Shown here: in pieces, positions 54,301 to 62,283 of the stretch
Layout of the letters: each line of letters starts with the position of its first letter
Position numbering within the stretch: the stretch's first letter is position 1
DNA from: Flavobacterium luteolum
Lineage (GTDB): Bacteria > Bacteroidota > Bacteroidia > Flavobacteriales > Flavobacteriaceae
Length of the DNA: 64,000 bases
Assembly (NCBI RefSeq): GCF_027111275.1
Contig: NZ_CP114286.1
Location: forward strand, 186,001-250,000
Direction: 5' to 3'
Notes under the pieces: generated by a model
What the model was told of the DNA's origin: nothing
What the model saw: only the letters and a program-made list of their open reading frames with translations
Database searches by the model: none
Program-made: the position numbers and the translations under genes

Positions 54301-54610
54301 AAATGCGTTAGAATCTGCGCGTGAAGCTGCTGCGTTGCGTCTTCGTCCGATTATCATGACTTCGGTTGCGATGATTGCGGGAATGCTGCCAATGGCAATT
54401 GGTCACGGCGAAGGAGGCGATCAGGTTTCTCCGTTAGGAAGAGCGGTTATCGGTGGATTATTATTTTCTACTTTTGCCGTGTTATTAATCCTTCCGCAGA
54501 TATTTGCGTGGGCACAAGAAAAAACATCGACACAATCTGTTTCTTTAGATCCTGAGGACGAAGAAAGCATCCATTATATCTCATCATTAAAACCAAAAAA
54601 TGAAAAGTAA
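51326..54610 (+). CDS. RND-family efflux transporter (AcrB/HAE-like)
   Basis: 1094 aa with twelve predicted membrane helices and two large periplasmic loops. N-terminus RFALRKPISILVLVAGLFFFG. TM4 carries GILVDESTVTIENI, so the usual Asp-Asp pair is Asp400-Glu401 here. The central cytoplasmic segment (about 490-560) is unusually long and acidic and contains a textbook EF-hand loop DTNNNGKISAFE (533-544). The C-terminal half repeats the fold (SYMGIIMSVGVSIANAVLLVTNAEQLR). Likely drug, metabolite or lipid export; the substrate is unknown. It overlaps the adaptor gene by 11 nt. Confidence 0.92.
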   Translation: MNLIRFALRKPISILVLVAGLFFFGIGAIKDIKVDILPKMNLPVIYIAHPFGGYTPDQMEAYFAKNYVNVLPFSNGIKSVETKNIQGLMIMKLTYYEGTNMAQAAAELSALSNRIQAAFPPGTQPPFIIRFDASSLPIGQLVLSSKIRSNNELQDLANVYVRASFTAIPGLLSPAPFGGSPRTIEVNVDPDLLRSHNMTPDQIVDAIRLNNQTAPSGNVRMGDKNYITPTNNTIKEVKDFEQIPLFKGGVQNLKLGDVASVKDGADITAGYALVNGKRSVYISIAKAGDASTWDVVQKLKKELPKIQSTLPEDVNITYEFDQSVYVINSVKSLITEGIIGAVLTGLMVLLFLGDRRAALIVIMTIPISIISGVLFLKLFGQTINLMSLSGLALAIGILVDESTVTIENIHQHLDMGKPKALAIWDACQEIALPKLLILLCILAVFAPAFTMVGIPGALFLPLALAIGFSMVISFLLSQTFVPVMANWMMKGHEKHAHGPEITDDEAEFNDSGLTPESEQNLITQKKDYVERADTNNNGKISAFERFKIRFMRTLDRLFVHKKITTVTYLVGATFLAVLLINFIGKDVFPRTNSSQFQLRMRATDGTRLERTEEQARIVLKELEKMVGKDHIGITSVYVGQHPSLFSINPIYLFMAGSHEAVFQVSLKDYHEDMDDFKDEFRARLKKVLPDTKLSFEPIELTDKVLSQGSPTPIEIRVAGKDKKRNELYATQIVDKLKAISYFRDVQIGQPIHYPAMNIDIDRTRAAELGVDMNDISRSLVASTSSSRYTEKNNWVDEKAGLSYSVQVQVPLNKMKSKTDIGEIPVLKNSLRPVLSDVAKITPGFVSGENDNLGAMPYITVTANIYQTDLGTASKDVSKTISSLGELPRGLFITPIGLSTVLTETLSSLQTGLLVAVFVIFLMLAANFQSFKVSLVILTTVPAVVLGALLMLTITGSTLNLQSYMGIIMSVGVSIANAVLLVTNAEQLRKINGNALESAREAAALRLRPIIMTSVAMIAGMLPMAIGHGEGGDQVSPLGRAVIGGLLFSTFAVLLILPQIFAWAQEKTSTQSVSLDPEDEESIHYISSLKPKNEK

Positions 54611-55685
54611 CATTATAAAATCTACAGCGATACTATTTACAGCTTTGGTTGTACTAAGCTGTGAAAAGAAAAAAGAAGAAACTGCGAAAGCAGAAATTGA
54701 ACCTAAAGTTGAAACTTTCGCTTTAGCGAAAGAAAAACTAACAACAGAATTGCGTTTGCCAGCAGAATTAACAGGTTTTCAACAAGTTGATTTGTATGCA
54801 AAAGTGAGCAGTTTTGTAAAATTATTAAAAGTTGATATTGGTTCTAAAGTGAAAAAAGGACAGCTTTTGATTGTTTTAGAAGCTCCAGAAATTAGTTCGC
54901 AATTGGCTGCAGCCGAATCGAGATTGAAATCTATGGAAGCGATTTACGCAACGAGCAAAAGTACTTACAACCGTTTGTACGAAACAAGCAAGGTTGAAGG
55001 AACGATTTCTAAAAACGATTTAGAAATGGCTAGCGGAAAAAAGAATTCTGATTACGCTCAACTTCAAGCTGCAATTGCGGCTCATAAAGAAATTGCGATT
55101 ATGAGAGGATATCTTGAAATTCGTGCGCCTTTTGATGGTGTTGTAGCGGCTAGAAATGTGAATTTAGGAACATTTGTTGGCCCGGCAGGAAAAGGATCTG
55201 ATTTGCCTTTATTAACTATTCAAGAACAAAGCAAATTACGTTTGGCGGTTTCTGTTCCAGAATTGTACACAGGATATTTGCACCCAGGCGACGAAATGAG
55301 TTTTAATGTAAAATCTCTACCAGATACTTTTACAGCAAAAATTACAAGAATGTCTGGCGCTTTAGATTTAAAACTGCGTTCTGAAAGAGTTGAAATGGAT
55401 GTTCACAACACCAAAGGAAATTTATTGCCTGGAATGGTTGCCGAAGTTTTATTACCGCTTAACGCGAAAGACAGCACATTTGTAGTACCAAAATCGGCAG
55501 TAGTAAGTTCTGCAGAAGGAATATATGTGGTAAAAGTAGTAAACCACAAAGCAACAAGAGTTGACATTAAAAAAGGAAGAGAAATCGAAGATAAAATTGA
55601 AATTTTCGGCGACTTAACTCCAAACGATAAACTGGTAAAAATTGCCAGCGAAGAAACTAAGGAAGGCGATGTCATAAACGAATAA
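54600..55685 (+). CDS. RND efflux periplasmic adaptor (membrane fusion protein)
   Basis: 361 aa lipoprotein: the signal ends VVLSC (Cys21). HlyD/AcrA layout: lipoyl half-motif VDLYAKVSSFVKLLKVDIGSKVKKGQLLIVLE, an alpha-hairpin (about 97-165), second lipoyl half IRAPFDGVVAARNVNLGTFV, then beta-barrel and membrane-proximal domains ending with VPKSAVVSSAEGIYVVKV. It links the RND pump to the TolC-type channel. Its start lies inside the pump's 3' end, giving translational coupling. Confidence 0.92.
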   Translation: MKSNIIKSTAILFTALVVLSCEKKKEETAKAEIEPKVETFALAKEKLTTELRLPAELTGFQQVDLYAKVSSFVKLLKVDIGSKVKKGQLLIVLEAPEISSQLAAAESRLKSMEAIYATSKSTYNRLYETSKVEGTISKNDLEMASGKKNSDYAQLQAAIAAHKEIAIMRGYLEIRAPFDGVVAARNVNLGTFVGPAGKGSDLPLLTIQEQSKLRLAVSVPELYTGYLHPGDEMSFNVKSLPDTFTAKITRMSGALDLKLRSERVEMDVHNTKGNLLPGMVAEVLLPLNAKDSTFVVPKSAVVSSAEGIYVVKVVNHKATRVDIKKGREIEDKIEIFGDLTPNDKLVKIASEETKEGDVINE

Positions 55686-55763
55686 CCTGCGTTTTAGTCT
55701 TCAATTTAGTGATTACCAAAAACTGTACGCATTCTTAGGAATGCAAATTTAAAAATTTGCCTA

Positions 55764-55805
55764 AAAGGGCAGTTCTTCTTTAATTGGAGGGACTGTCCTT
55801 TTTTT
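55764..55805 (+). terminator. Terminator of the efflux operon
   Basis: AAAGGGCAGT / ACTGTCCTTT stem (55764-55773 with 55792-55801; one G-U) followed by a T run. A second small hairpin (GCAAATTT / AAATTTGC, 55743-55760) lies just before it. Confidence 0.8.
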
Positions 55806-55883
55806 ACATTACAAAAAATATCTTTTCATTACTTTTTGTTGTTTTTTTTAACAGAATGTTTCTTTCATATAAATCAAATCTTT

Positions 55884-55916
55884 TGTTTTGCTCGGAAAAA
55901 AAATATTATTTTTGAA
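55884..55916 (+). promoter_or_regulatory. Promoter of the DUF262-ATPase cassette
   Basis: -7 TATTTTTG (55909-55916), an exact consensus match. Two possible -33 TTTG boxes lie 21 nt (55884-55887) or 16 nt (55889-55892) upstream. The start codon follows 14 nt later, so the leader is very short. Confidence 0.65.
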
Positions 55917-55930
55917 TCAAATGAAATTTT

Positions 55931-57217
55931 ATGATAGATAATAAAGACATAAAAAACGAAGAATTTGATTTTGAAGGAGAACAGACCTTACACATCGATT
56001 CAGTAGAAGATGATCAAAATGATGAAGATGTTTATCCTTATAAAAATATAAACATAGCACGAGATACTCTCTCTGCATTTCAACTGTACCGAAAATACAA
56101 AAATGGCATAATAAAACTTGATCCAGAATTTCAGAGAGAGGGAGTTTGGAATCCAAAACAAAAATCTGAACTTATTGAATCAATAATAATCGGAATCCCT
56201 TTACCCATCTTATATATAAAGGAGAATAAAGATGGAAACTGGATTTTAATTGATGGGAGACAACGTCTTTCAACAATTTTTGATTTTATGGATAATCATT
56301 TTTCACTTTCAAATTTATCAATACTGAAAGAGTTTAATGGTAGGAAATTTAGCGAGGAATTAGAAAAAAGTATTATACCTCAAAGTAAACATAAAGATTT
56401 CATCGACTCAAACATTAGAGGAAAAATTGAAGATGTAAATCTTGTTTTGCATATTATCAAAGAGCCAACTCCTGAAAGACTAACATACGACTTATTTGAT
56501 AGAGTTAACAGAGGAGGAACTCGTCTCAATAATCAAGAAATGCGAAATGCAATTTATCAGGGAAGCTCAACTAAATTTCTTAAAGCATTAAGCAAAATAG
56601 ACACATTCAAACTTGTTACATCAAATATTCCTACAACACGAATGAAAGATCGATATCTTGTTTTAAGAACTATTGCTTTTTATTTGTGGAAGAAAAAAAT
56701 TTCTAATGAAAATGGCATTTCAATTGAATATCGAAGTGACTTGGAAGACTTTCTAGCAAAAACTATGAAATTTTTAAATAAGTATGCCTTCGATATTGAA
56801 ACTTTAGAAAATGATAAGTATTCAATTTCTAAAATTGAAGAAAAAATCATTGATGATAGTGAATTATACCGAAAAGTTTTAAAATCCTTTAATAAAGCAA
56901 TGGAAAATGCAAATAGATTATTTGGTGATGATTGTTTTAGATTACCCAAAGATGGTAAAATTAGAAGACCAATTAATATGGCACTTTTTGAAGTTATAGT
57001 TTACTTCTTTATTGAACTCGAAGAAGAATTTAAATCTAAAGAAAAAGAAATAAAAGAAGAATATAAAAATTTAATTAATAATTCAAAATTTAGAAACTCT
57101 AATAAAGAAGATGACAATTTCGTAAAAAGTTTAACATATACTGTAGACAGCAATAAAGCTGTCCAAAGAAGATTTGATATTGTTGAGGAATCTATTAAAC
57201 TAATAAAATTGTACTAA
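55931..57217 (+). CDS. DUF262 family protein, putative nuclease/NTP-sensing component of a defence cassette
   Basis: 428 aa. After an acidic 40-residue N-terminus comes the DUF262 (ParB/Srx-like) core: LDPEFQREGVW (63-73), K-S-E-L-I-E-S-I-I-I-G-I-P-L-P (78-92), the signature DGRQRLSTIFDF (108-119) and FDRVNRGGTRLNNQEMRNA (189-207). The C-terminal half is helical and Lys/Glu-rich, with no HNH/DUF1524 domain, so it is not a full GmrSD restriction enzyme. In GmrS-type proteins the DGQR motif is linked to nucleotide hydrolysis. It is first in a tight trio: its stop overlaps the ATPase start (TAATG). Codon use is visibly AT-richer than neighbours. The defence role is inferred. Confidence 0.85.
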   Translation: MIDNKDIKNEEFDFEGEQTLHIDSVEDDQNDEDVYPYKNINIARDTLSAFQLYRKYKNGIIKLDPEFQREGVWNPKQKSELIESIIIGIPLPILYIKENKDGNWILIDGRQRLSTIFDFMDNHFSLSNLSILKEFNGRKFSEELEKSIIPQSKHKDFIDSNIRGKIEDVNLVLHIIKEPTPERLTYDLFDRVNRGGTRLNNQEMRNAIYQGSSTKFLKALSKIDTFKLVTSNIPTTRMKDRYLVLRTIAFYLWKKKISNENGISIEYRSDLEDFLAKTMKFLNKYAFDIETLENDKYSISKIEEKIIDDSELYRKVLKSFNKAMENANRLFGDDCFRLPKDGKIRRPINMALFEVIVYFFIELEEEFKSKEKEIKEEYKNLINNSKFRNSNKEDDNFVKSLTYTVDSNKAVQRRFDIVEESIKLIKLY

Positions 57218-58230
57218 TGATAAATAAACTAATAATTGATAACTTCAAATGTTTCGACAATATTGATATAAATTTAAAAAAGCTTAATGTCTTTTGTGGA
57301 ACTAATTCATCAGGAAAATCTTCTGCAATTCAGTCTCTCCTTCTGATAGATAATTTTTTAACAAATGACTATTCACTAAATAGTCAATGGTTAAATCTAG
57401 GGCAATTTGAAGAGATAAGAAATTTTATAATTCGAAGAGAATCTGTATCTATTGGAATAAAGCAATTTGAAGAAGAATATAAATTCGACATAACCGAAAC
57501 TGAAATAAAAACCTCATTATCAAACAAATACCAACCAATTTACTATATTTCTGCTAATCGAGTTGGCCCTAAAGATTTTTATCATAAAATAGCCTCAAAT
57601 AAAAATTTCATAGGTGAAAATGCAGAGTATCTAATTGATTATTTCTATAAGAACTCTAGAAATTTAGTGGATGAAGAAAGAATAATCAATAACGATAGTA
57701 ATACTTTAGATTTTCACGTAAATTATTGGTTAGCTAAAATTTTGAATGTAACAATTTCATTAGACAATATTACATCTGGTAATATTGTTACTGCCAATTA
57801 TTCTTATAATGGCAATAAAAATGTTCGTCCATATCATGTTGGAGCTGGAATTAGCTACATAATAGGAATATTAATTCTGTGTTTAAGCATAGAAAAAGGA
57901 AAAACAGTTATACTTGAAAATCCAGAAATCCATCTTCATCCGAAAGCACAATCTGAATTGGCATCTTTCTTAGCATTCATTTCAAAAGCAGGTGTGCAAA
58001 TAATTTTAGAAACCCATTCTGATCATATATTCAATGGTGTTCGAAAAGCGGTTCATAAAAATATATTAAATAATAATGATGTTAGTATATATTTCTTTGA
58101 AATGGATGAAAATAACTTATCAAATAACATTCAAGTAGAATTAAACGAAAACGGAAGAATTATTAATGTAAGAGAAAATCTTTTCGATCAATTTGATAAT
58201 GATCTTGATGAATTACTAAATTTAGTTTAA
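57217..58230 (+). CDS. AAA/SMC-like ATPase with DUF3696-type C-terminus
   Basis: 337 aa. Complete ABC/SMC-like ATPase: Walker A GTNSSGKSS (28-36), signature-like VGAGISYIIG (208-217), Walker B VILENPEIHLHP (231-242) and the distal ETHSDHIFNGVRKAV (265-279). The segment 295-332 (IQVELNENGRIINVRENLFDQF) resembles the DUF3696 tail seen on such ATPases. There is no TOPRIM nuclease domain as in OLD or GajA, so it needs a partner effector. It is coupled to the DUF262 gene and is followed after 1 nt by a gene of unknown family. Stand-alone ATPases of this type are frequent in phage-defence systems. Confidence 0.88.
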   Translation: MINKLIIDNFKCFDNIDINLKKLNVFCGTNSSGKSSAIQSLLLIDNFLTNDYSLNSQWLNLGQFEEIRNFIIRRESVSIGIKQFEEEYKFDITETEIKTSLSNKYQPIYYISANRVGPKDFYHKIASNKNFIGENAEYLIDYFYKNSRNLVDEERIINNDSNTLDFHVNYWLAKILNVTISLDNITSGNIVTANYSYNGNKNVRPYHVGAGISYIIGILILCLSIEKGKTVILENPEIHLHPKAQSELASFLAFISKAGVQIILETHSDHIFNGVRKAVHKNILNNNDVSIYFFEMDENNLSNNIQVELNENGRIINVRENLFDQFDNDLDELLNLV

Positions 58231-58231
58231 T

Positions 58232-59095
58232 ATGGAAATTCTATTAAATGAATTATCGTTTCATAATCAATTTGAATCATTTGAGCATTTTCAAAATGGA
58301 GCTTTAATTGAAATTATTAATTTTTTGGATTTACAAAAAAGTGGAAAATCAACTGTACTAAAAAAATCAGATATTTATTCAAAAAAAGTTTACCAAAATA
58401 AATCCCTTCATGAAATTCTAATATCAAAAGATAAAGAAGGTAAGTCCGATGAAATTCGAAAATTAAAGTCTCAACTTGGGAGTATAATTTATGCTCCTTA
58501 TTGGGATATTAATAAATTGTGTTGTGGAGAATCTAAATACTTTTATCAAAAAGAAAATGTAAACGATACTTGTTTAGCAGAAAGTTTCGAACGGGAATCT
58601 AATATTATTTCTATCAGTCCTTCTAATTTTTTACTTGATGAACTAAGTGTTTCTAAAAACGAGGAACTAAAAAACATTTTTAATTTTTACTCTTTCAAAT
58701 CTCTATTGAAAAAACAATATGAGACAAACATTGTATCATTTGATTTTTTTTGTAAACATTTTTTCAAAGGAACAAAACTAAATTTTTCATTTGTAAATGT
58801 TAATGAAAGTTTTAAACACATATCAACTAAAAATGAGGAAGAAGAATTTTTTAACAGCTTCAAAATGTTTAGTGAAATGGAATGGAACGACATTATTCAG
58901 CAAGGAGGAAAAGGAGAAAATAAAGTAGGATTAGCATATCAAAAGTATCATGATCAAGAGTACTTTAAGAAATATAATCCTACCAATCCAATTTATAAAT
59001 TTAGAACTACACAGAAGTATCGTGTTTTTGGTTATAGATTAGATGATACATTTTATGTCCTTGAATTTGATTTATCACATAGACTAAGTGATTAA
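58232..59095 (+). CDS. Protein of unknown family, third gene of the DUF262-ATPase cassette
   Basis: 287 aa, not recognised. No signal peptide or membrane segment. Visible features: an N-terminal region with a basic stretch (LKKSDIYSKKVYQNKSLHEIL), a middle with a Cys pair N-K-L-C-C-G-E (near residue 97) and a third Cys in N-D-T-C, and a conserved-looking C-terminus KFRTTQKYRVFGYRLDDTFYVLEFDLSHRL. That last segment is a set of strands ending in an acidic/His cluster (E-F-D-L-S-H-R), which could be catalytic. It begins 1 nt after the ATPase stop, so it is made with it and is the most likely effector or specificity subunit. The function is otherwise unknown. Confidence 0.75.
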   Translation: MEILLNELSFHNQFESFEHFQNGALIEIINFLDLQKSGKSTVLKKSDIYSKKVYQNKSLHEILISKDKEGKSDEIRKLKSQLGSIIYAPYWDINKLCCGESKYFYQKENVNDTCLAESFERESNIISISPSNFLLDELSVSKNEELKNIFNFYSFKSLLKKQYETNIVSFDFFCKHFFKGTKLNFSFVNVNESFKHISTKNEEEEFFNSFKMFSEMEWNDIIQQGGKGENKVGLAYQKYHDQEYFKKYNPTNPIYKFRTTQKYRVFGYRLDDTFYVLEFDLSHRLSD

Positions 59096-59108
59096 ATTTT
59101 TGCAAATA

Positions 59109-59141
59109 AAAAACCTCGATCCTAAAAAAATCGAGGTTTTT
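59109..59141. terminator. Bidirectional terminator after the defence-like cassette
   Basis: 12-bp perfect stem (59109-59120 with 59130-59141, AAAAACCTCGAT) with T/A tracts on both sides, between convergent genes. Confidence 0.88.
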
Positions 59142-59155
59142 CCATTTAATAAACT

Positions 59156-59392
59156 TTACTCCTCACTCAAATAAGGATTCAAAATCTCTGCCAATTCATT
59201 GAGCCAATAATAATTGTCTTCAAAATTGGTTAGTCCGATTTGAAGGGTTTCGTGTTGTCGCATTACGCCGAGAGCTAAAATGCAATTTACTTGTCTTAAG
59301 ACTTTAGCCATATCTTCGGGATCTATAATATGGTTAAAAAAATCAATCAGCCTTGTTTCGGCTTCTTGGGAAAGGGTGTTTTTTGTACTCAT
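59156..59392 (-). CDS. Small hypothetical protein
   Basis: 78 aa, soluble and acidic, largely helical by pattern (ETRLIDFFNHIIDPEDMAKVLRQVNCILALGVMRQ and YYWLNELAEILNPYL). Not assigned to a family. A proper ATG start and the shared terminator with the convergent cassette support it as real. No connection to neighbours is visible. Confidence 0.6.
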   Translation of the reverse strand: MSTKNTLSQEAETRLIDFFNHIIDPEDMAKVLRQVNCILALGVMRQHETLQIGLTNFEDNYYWLNELAEILNPYLSEE

Positions 59393-60076
59393 AATGTCGT
59401 AAATATTTAGGAATATAAAAACCCTTGCATCTTAGTGTTCCTAACGCTTACGACGGCGTTTACGGTCGTTTCCGATACCGTACACATAATACAAGGGCAA
59501 ATCTTGCTCAAATTTAAAGTCGTAATTTTTCTAGGAACTTCAAATGTAGAGAAAACTATTCTAAAATGAAAGATTTTTCTTTCAATAAATATATTCGTTT
59601 TATCAAATATAAGAAATCTATATTTCAGGAGGTATTTACCGCATTTTTGTCATTTCGACGTAAGGAGAAATCTTCGCGAGAAACTCCGCAAACTTAATCT
59701 CCAATCTTTGTCGAGCTACTTGTGGAGATTTCTCGTTCCTCGAAATGACAAACAGAACGTAAAAAAGACGAAACATTTGTCAGGCTGAGCGAAGTCGCAG
59801 TCCCGCAATCTAAATTGCCAATCTTTGTCGAGCTACTTGTAGAGATTTCTCGTTCCTCGAAATGACAAACAGAACGTAAAAAAGACGAAACATTTGTCAG
59901 GCTGAGCGAAGTCGCAGTCCCGCAATCTAAATCGCCAATCTTTGTAGAGCTACTAATGTGGTCTTCGACTTCGCTCAGACTGACAACAAAGCTCAACAAA
60001 AACACAAACAATTCTAAACCCAAAATCTCTACAAAAATATTCCTATTTTTGAATATAAAATCTCGCAAACTTTAAT
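59393..60076. other. Repeat-filled intergenic region
   Basis: 684 bp. Contains the tandem repeat at 59701-59951 and 'GTCATTTCGACG...GGAGAAATC' (about 59650) of the same family as 61582-61708. The apparent minus-strand frame across 59694-60068 is an artefact: its protein is just the 39-residue translation of the 117-bp repeat. No gene is assigned. Confidence 0.75.
59701..59951. repeat. 117-bp tandem direct repeat, two full copies and a partial third
   Basis: CCAATCTTTGT starts at 59701, 59818 and 59935, a constant 117-bp period. Copies 1 and 2 are nearly identical through TCGAAATGACA...CAGGCTGAGCGAAGTCG; copy 3 breaks off after about 17 nt and continues with CTTCGACTTCGCTCAG. The unit is a chimera of two dispersed repeat families. 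Confidence 0.88.
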
Positions 60077-60694
60077 ATGATTAACAGCATTAGTGATTGG
60101 GAAGAAAAACAAAAAGGTTATTTGGTTGTATCTGTATTGTGTCTCATTTTTGGAGCTTACTTTTTTATCAAAGTCATTAGCGGAAGTTATAACATAGAAC
60201 AGTCTGATCTTGAAGTTTATGAAAACCTGATCATTTCGAACGCTCCAAAATTCAAAGAAAGAAAAGGAAAAAGAAGCAGAAAATGGATAGAATTTAACTG
60301 CATTAATAATCAAAGCACTTTTGAGATTGCTAGTTATGACTATCGTTGTGTTAATGATGAAGAAGTTATAAATGAAATAAAAACTGGAGATACCATCTCA
60401 ATTGCTATTTTAAAAGATGATTTGGATGATTTCGATACGCAAAATTCTTGTGAAATTCATTCGCTGATCAAAAATGATAAAGAATACCTCGATCTTAGAT
60501 GCAGAAATGAAGAAGATACTGGAGGAGGAAAAAGGATTTTTCTAATTTTGTTTTCAATCTCTATTTTGACAGCCATTGTATATTCTCTTCCTAAAAAACC
60601 TAAACTTTTTGATAAAGTCGATCCTATATTATTAGTTGGAATTGGATCAATAGTACTTGCTTTCATTTTTAATTTGATTACATTAGAGTTATAG
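60077..60694 (+). CDS. Hypothetical membrane protein
   Basis: 205 aa. One hydrophobic segment near the N-terminus (GYLVVSVLCLIFGAYFFIKVI, 15-35), a soluble middle of about 115 residues with R-K-W-I-E-F-N-C and SFEIASYDYRCVN-type strands, and two C-terminal segments (IFLILFSISILTAIVYSL; PILLVGIGSIVLAFIFNLITL). The family was not recognised. It is 24 nt before an AraC gene on the same strand, so the two may be co-expressed. Confidence 0.65.
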   Translation: MINSISDWEEKQKGYLVVSVLCLIFGAYFFIKVISGSYNIEQSDLEVYENLIISNAPKFKERKGKRSRKWIEFNCINNQSTFEIASYDYRCVNDEEVINEIKTGDTISIAILKDDLDDFDTQNSCEIHSLIKNDKEYLDLRCRNEEDTGGGKRIFLILFSISILTAIVYSLPKKPKLFDKVDPILLVGIGSIVLAFIFNLITLEL

Positions 60695-60718
60695 CAAACG
60701 AATAAAAAACCAAAACAA

Positions 60719-61513
60719 ATGATTGATATAAAGACGTTTGAACAAGCCGAAGATTTAAAGCATCCTAGGCGTGTATTAAAATATGTGCTTCTATTTTGCA
60801 CATCTGGCGAGATAACTCTTTCGGTAGATGAAAACGAATATCTAATCACAAAAAATTCGGTCTTAACGATAACGTCTGGTCAAATTCATTTTATAAAAAA
60901 CAGCAAAAATGCAGTCGGATTTGTTCTCGAATTTACTTATGATTTTTTCTGTAAAAATGATAATGACATTGAGCTGATTTTTCACAACAGTTTGTTCTGT
61001 CATTTTGCAATGAATGAAGTGATACAAGTAGATGACGACAAATTGGTTATGGATGCTTTAGAGCTTATTCAGCAGGAAATTGCCCAAAAACCGTATCAAT
61101 ACCTCATTTCTATTCATTCTAGAATTCAATTGATTTTAATAGAAATCAATCGTTCTAAAATAAAACTAGGAGAAGAAATCTACAAACCAGACGCTTTGTT
61201 TCTTCATTTTCTGGAAGCCATTCGAGGGAATTTTGATAAAAATCTTTCGGTAAATGAAATTGCCAATTTAATCGGCACAACCGAAGCCAAATTAAACGAA
61301 CTATCTAAACTGCATTGCAATAAAACAGCACAAAATATCATTTTCGGATTAATCATTTCTGAAGCAAAACGTTTGTTTACCTACGAGAAATTATCGGTAA
61401 AACAAGCGGCTTATGCTTTAGGTTTTAATGATCCTTTTTATTTTTCGAACTTCTTTAAAAAACACACTAATATTTCTCCGAAATCTTATAAGGAGAAAGT
61501 TGTTCAATTGTAG
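60719..61513 (+). CDS. AraC-family transcriptional regulator
   Basis: 264 aa. N-terminal cupin-like sensing domain (LLFCTSGEITLSVDENEYLITKNSVLTITSGQIHFI), C-terminal AraC HTHs (LSVNEIANLIGTTEAKLNELSKLHCNKTAQNII and LSVKQAAYALGFNDPFYFSNFFKKHTNISPKSY). It lies upstream of a DoxX and a cupin gene on the same strand, which it may regulate. The ligand is unknown. Confidence 0.87.
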   Translation: MIDIKTFEQAEDLKHPRRVLKYVLLFCTSGEITLSVDENEYLITKNSVLTITSGQIHFIKNSKNAVGFVLEFTYDFFCKNDNDIELIFHNSLFCHFAMNEVIQVDDDKLVMDALELIQQEIAQKPYQYLISIHSRIQLILIEINRSKIKLGEEIYKPDALFLHFLEAIRGNFDKNLSVNEIANLIGTTEAKLNELSKLHCNKTAQNIIFGLIISEAKRLFTYEKLSVKQAAYALGFNDPFYFSNFFKKHTNISPKSYKEKVVQL

Positions 61514-61840
61514 CGATTGTTTTGTTGAACGCAGAAAATTGCTCACAAAGTCACAGATTTGCAAAGTTTTATCTCATTTTATGTCATTTCGACGAAGGAG
61601 GCTCGAGCGATAGCGAACTGGCGAAGCAAATCTTCGTGAGAAGCTCCACAAAGATTGGCTTTTAGAAACGGAGCCACTTGTGAAGATTTCTCCTTCGTCG
61701 AAATGACAAATAGTACGTTATATTAGTCAAAAGACTTTTTGACTTCAAGCATAATTACATGCTTTTTCCAAGATTCTCTATTCTTTAAAAAGAGCCACTG
61801 CCTGATCTTTGTATCTGATTAATTACTAATAAAATAGTTT
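61514..61840. other. Intergenic region with a 19-bp inverted repeat
   Basis: 327 bp. TGTCATTTCGACGAAGGAG (61582-61600) and its perfect complement (61690-61708) bound a 127-bp dispersed element related to the 59.7-kb repeats. No gene is seen outside it. Confidence 0.75.
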
Positions 61841-62263
61841 ATGAAAAGATATCAGGATTATGCCATTTTGCTTTTACGAATCGCAATGGCAATCGGATTT
61901 TTATCTGCCGTATCAAGTCGGTTGGGTTTGCTTGGGAAACAATCTTCAGGATGGGAAAATTTTCTGGCTTACGCCGAACAAGTAAATTCTTTTTTACCTC
62001 AAAGTTTTATTCCGTCAATTGCAATTGCAAGCTCTTTTCTAGAGACTTTATTTGCTGTTTTATTGCTGATTGGATATCAAACCAGAAAAACTGCCATTGG
62101 CGTTTCTATCTTAACTTTTCTATTTGCGCTGGCAATGACTTATTCGTTCGGAATAAAAGACCCTCTTGATTATTCTGTATTTGTCTTTTCTATGGGCGCT
62201 TTTCTCTTAGCAACCGCCGACAAATACCGATGGAGTTTGGATGAATATCTTTTGAAAAATTAA
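61841..62263 (+). CDS. DoxX family membrane protein
   Basis: 140 aa with four hydrophobic helices. The N-terminus YAILLLRIAMAIGFLSAVSSRLG and the LETLFAVLLLIGYQTRKTAIGVSILTFLFALAM stretch are typical of DoxX/DoxD-like proteins. The molecular role is poorly defined (quinone- or redox-stress-linked in some bacteria). It is 20 nt before the cupin gene and co-transcribed with it. Confidence 0.82.
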   Translation: MKRYQDYAILLLRIAMAIGFLSAVSSRLGLLGKQSSGWENFLAYAEQVNSFLPQSFIPSIAIASSFLETLFAVLLLIGYQTRKTAIGVSILTFLFALAMTYSFGIKDPLDYSVFVFSMGAFLLATADKYRWSLDEYLLKN

Positions 62264-62283
62264 CTAATTAAATTTGAATAACT

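Noticed and set aside
4090..54400. Many shorter frames antisense to or overlapping the large genes
   Set aside because: They are shadows of real genes in other frames, with no family motifs, starts or spacing of their own.
55931..57217. DUF262 protein as a complete GmrSD-type restriction enzyme
   Set aside because: No DUF1524/HNH motif is seen in its C-terminal half or in the two following proteins.
59694..60068. 124-aa minus-strand reading frame
   Set aside because: It is the in-frame translation of the 117-bp tandem repeat (39-residue period) with no start signal or family; treated as an artefact.
59640..61710. Repeats that might be a CRISPR array
   Set aside because: The period is 117 bp with near-identical whole units and no short repeat/variable spacer pattern; no cas genes.
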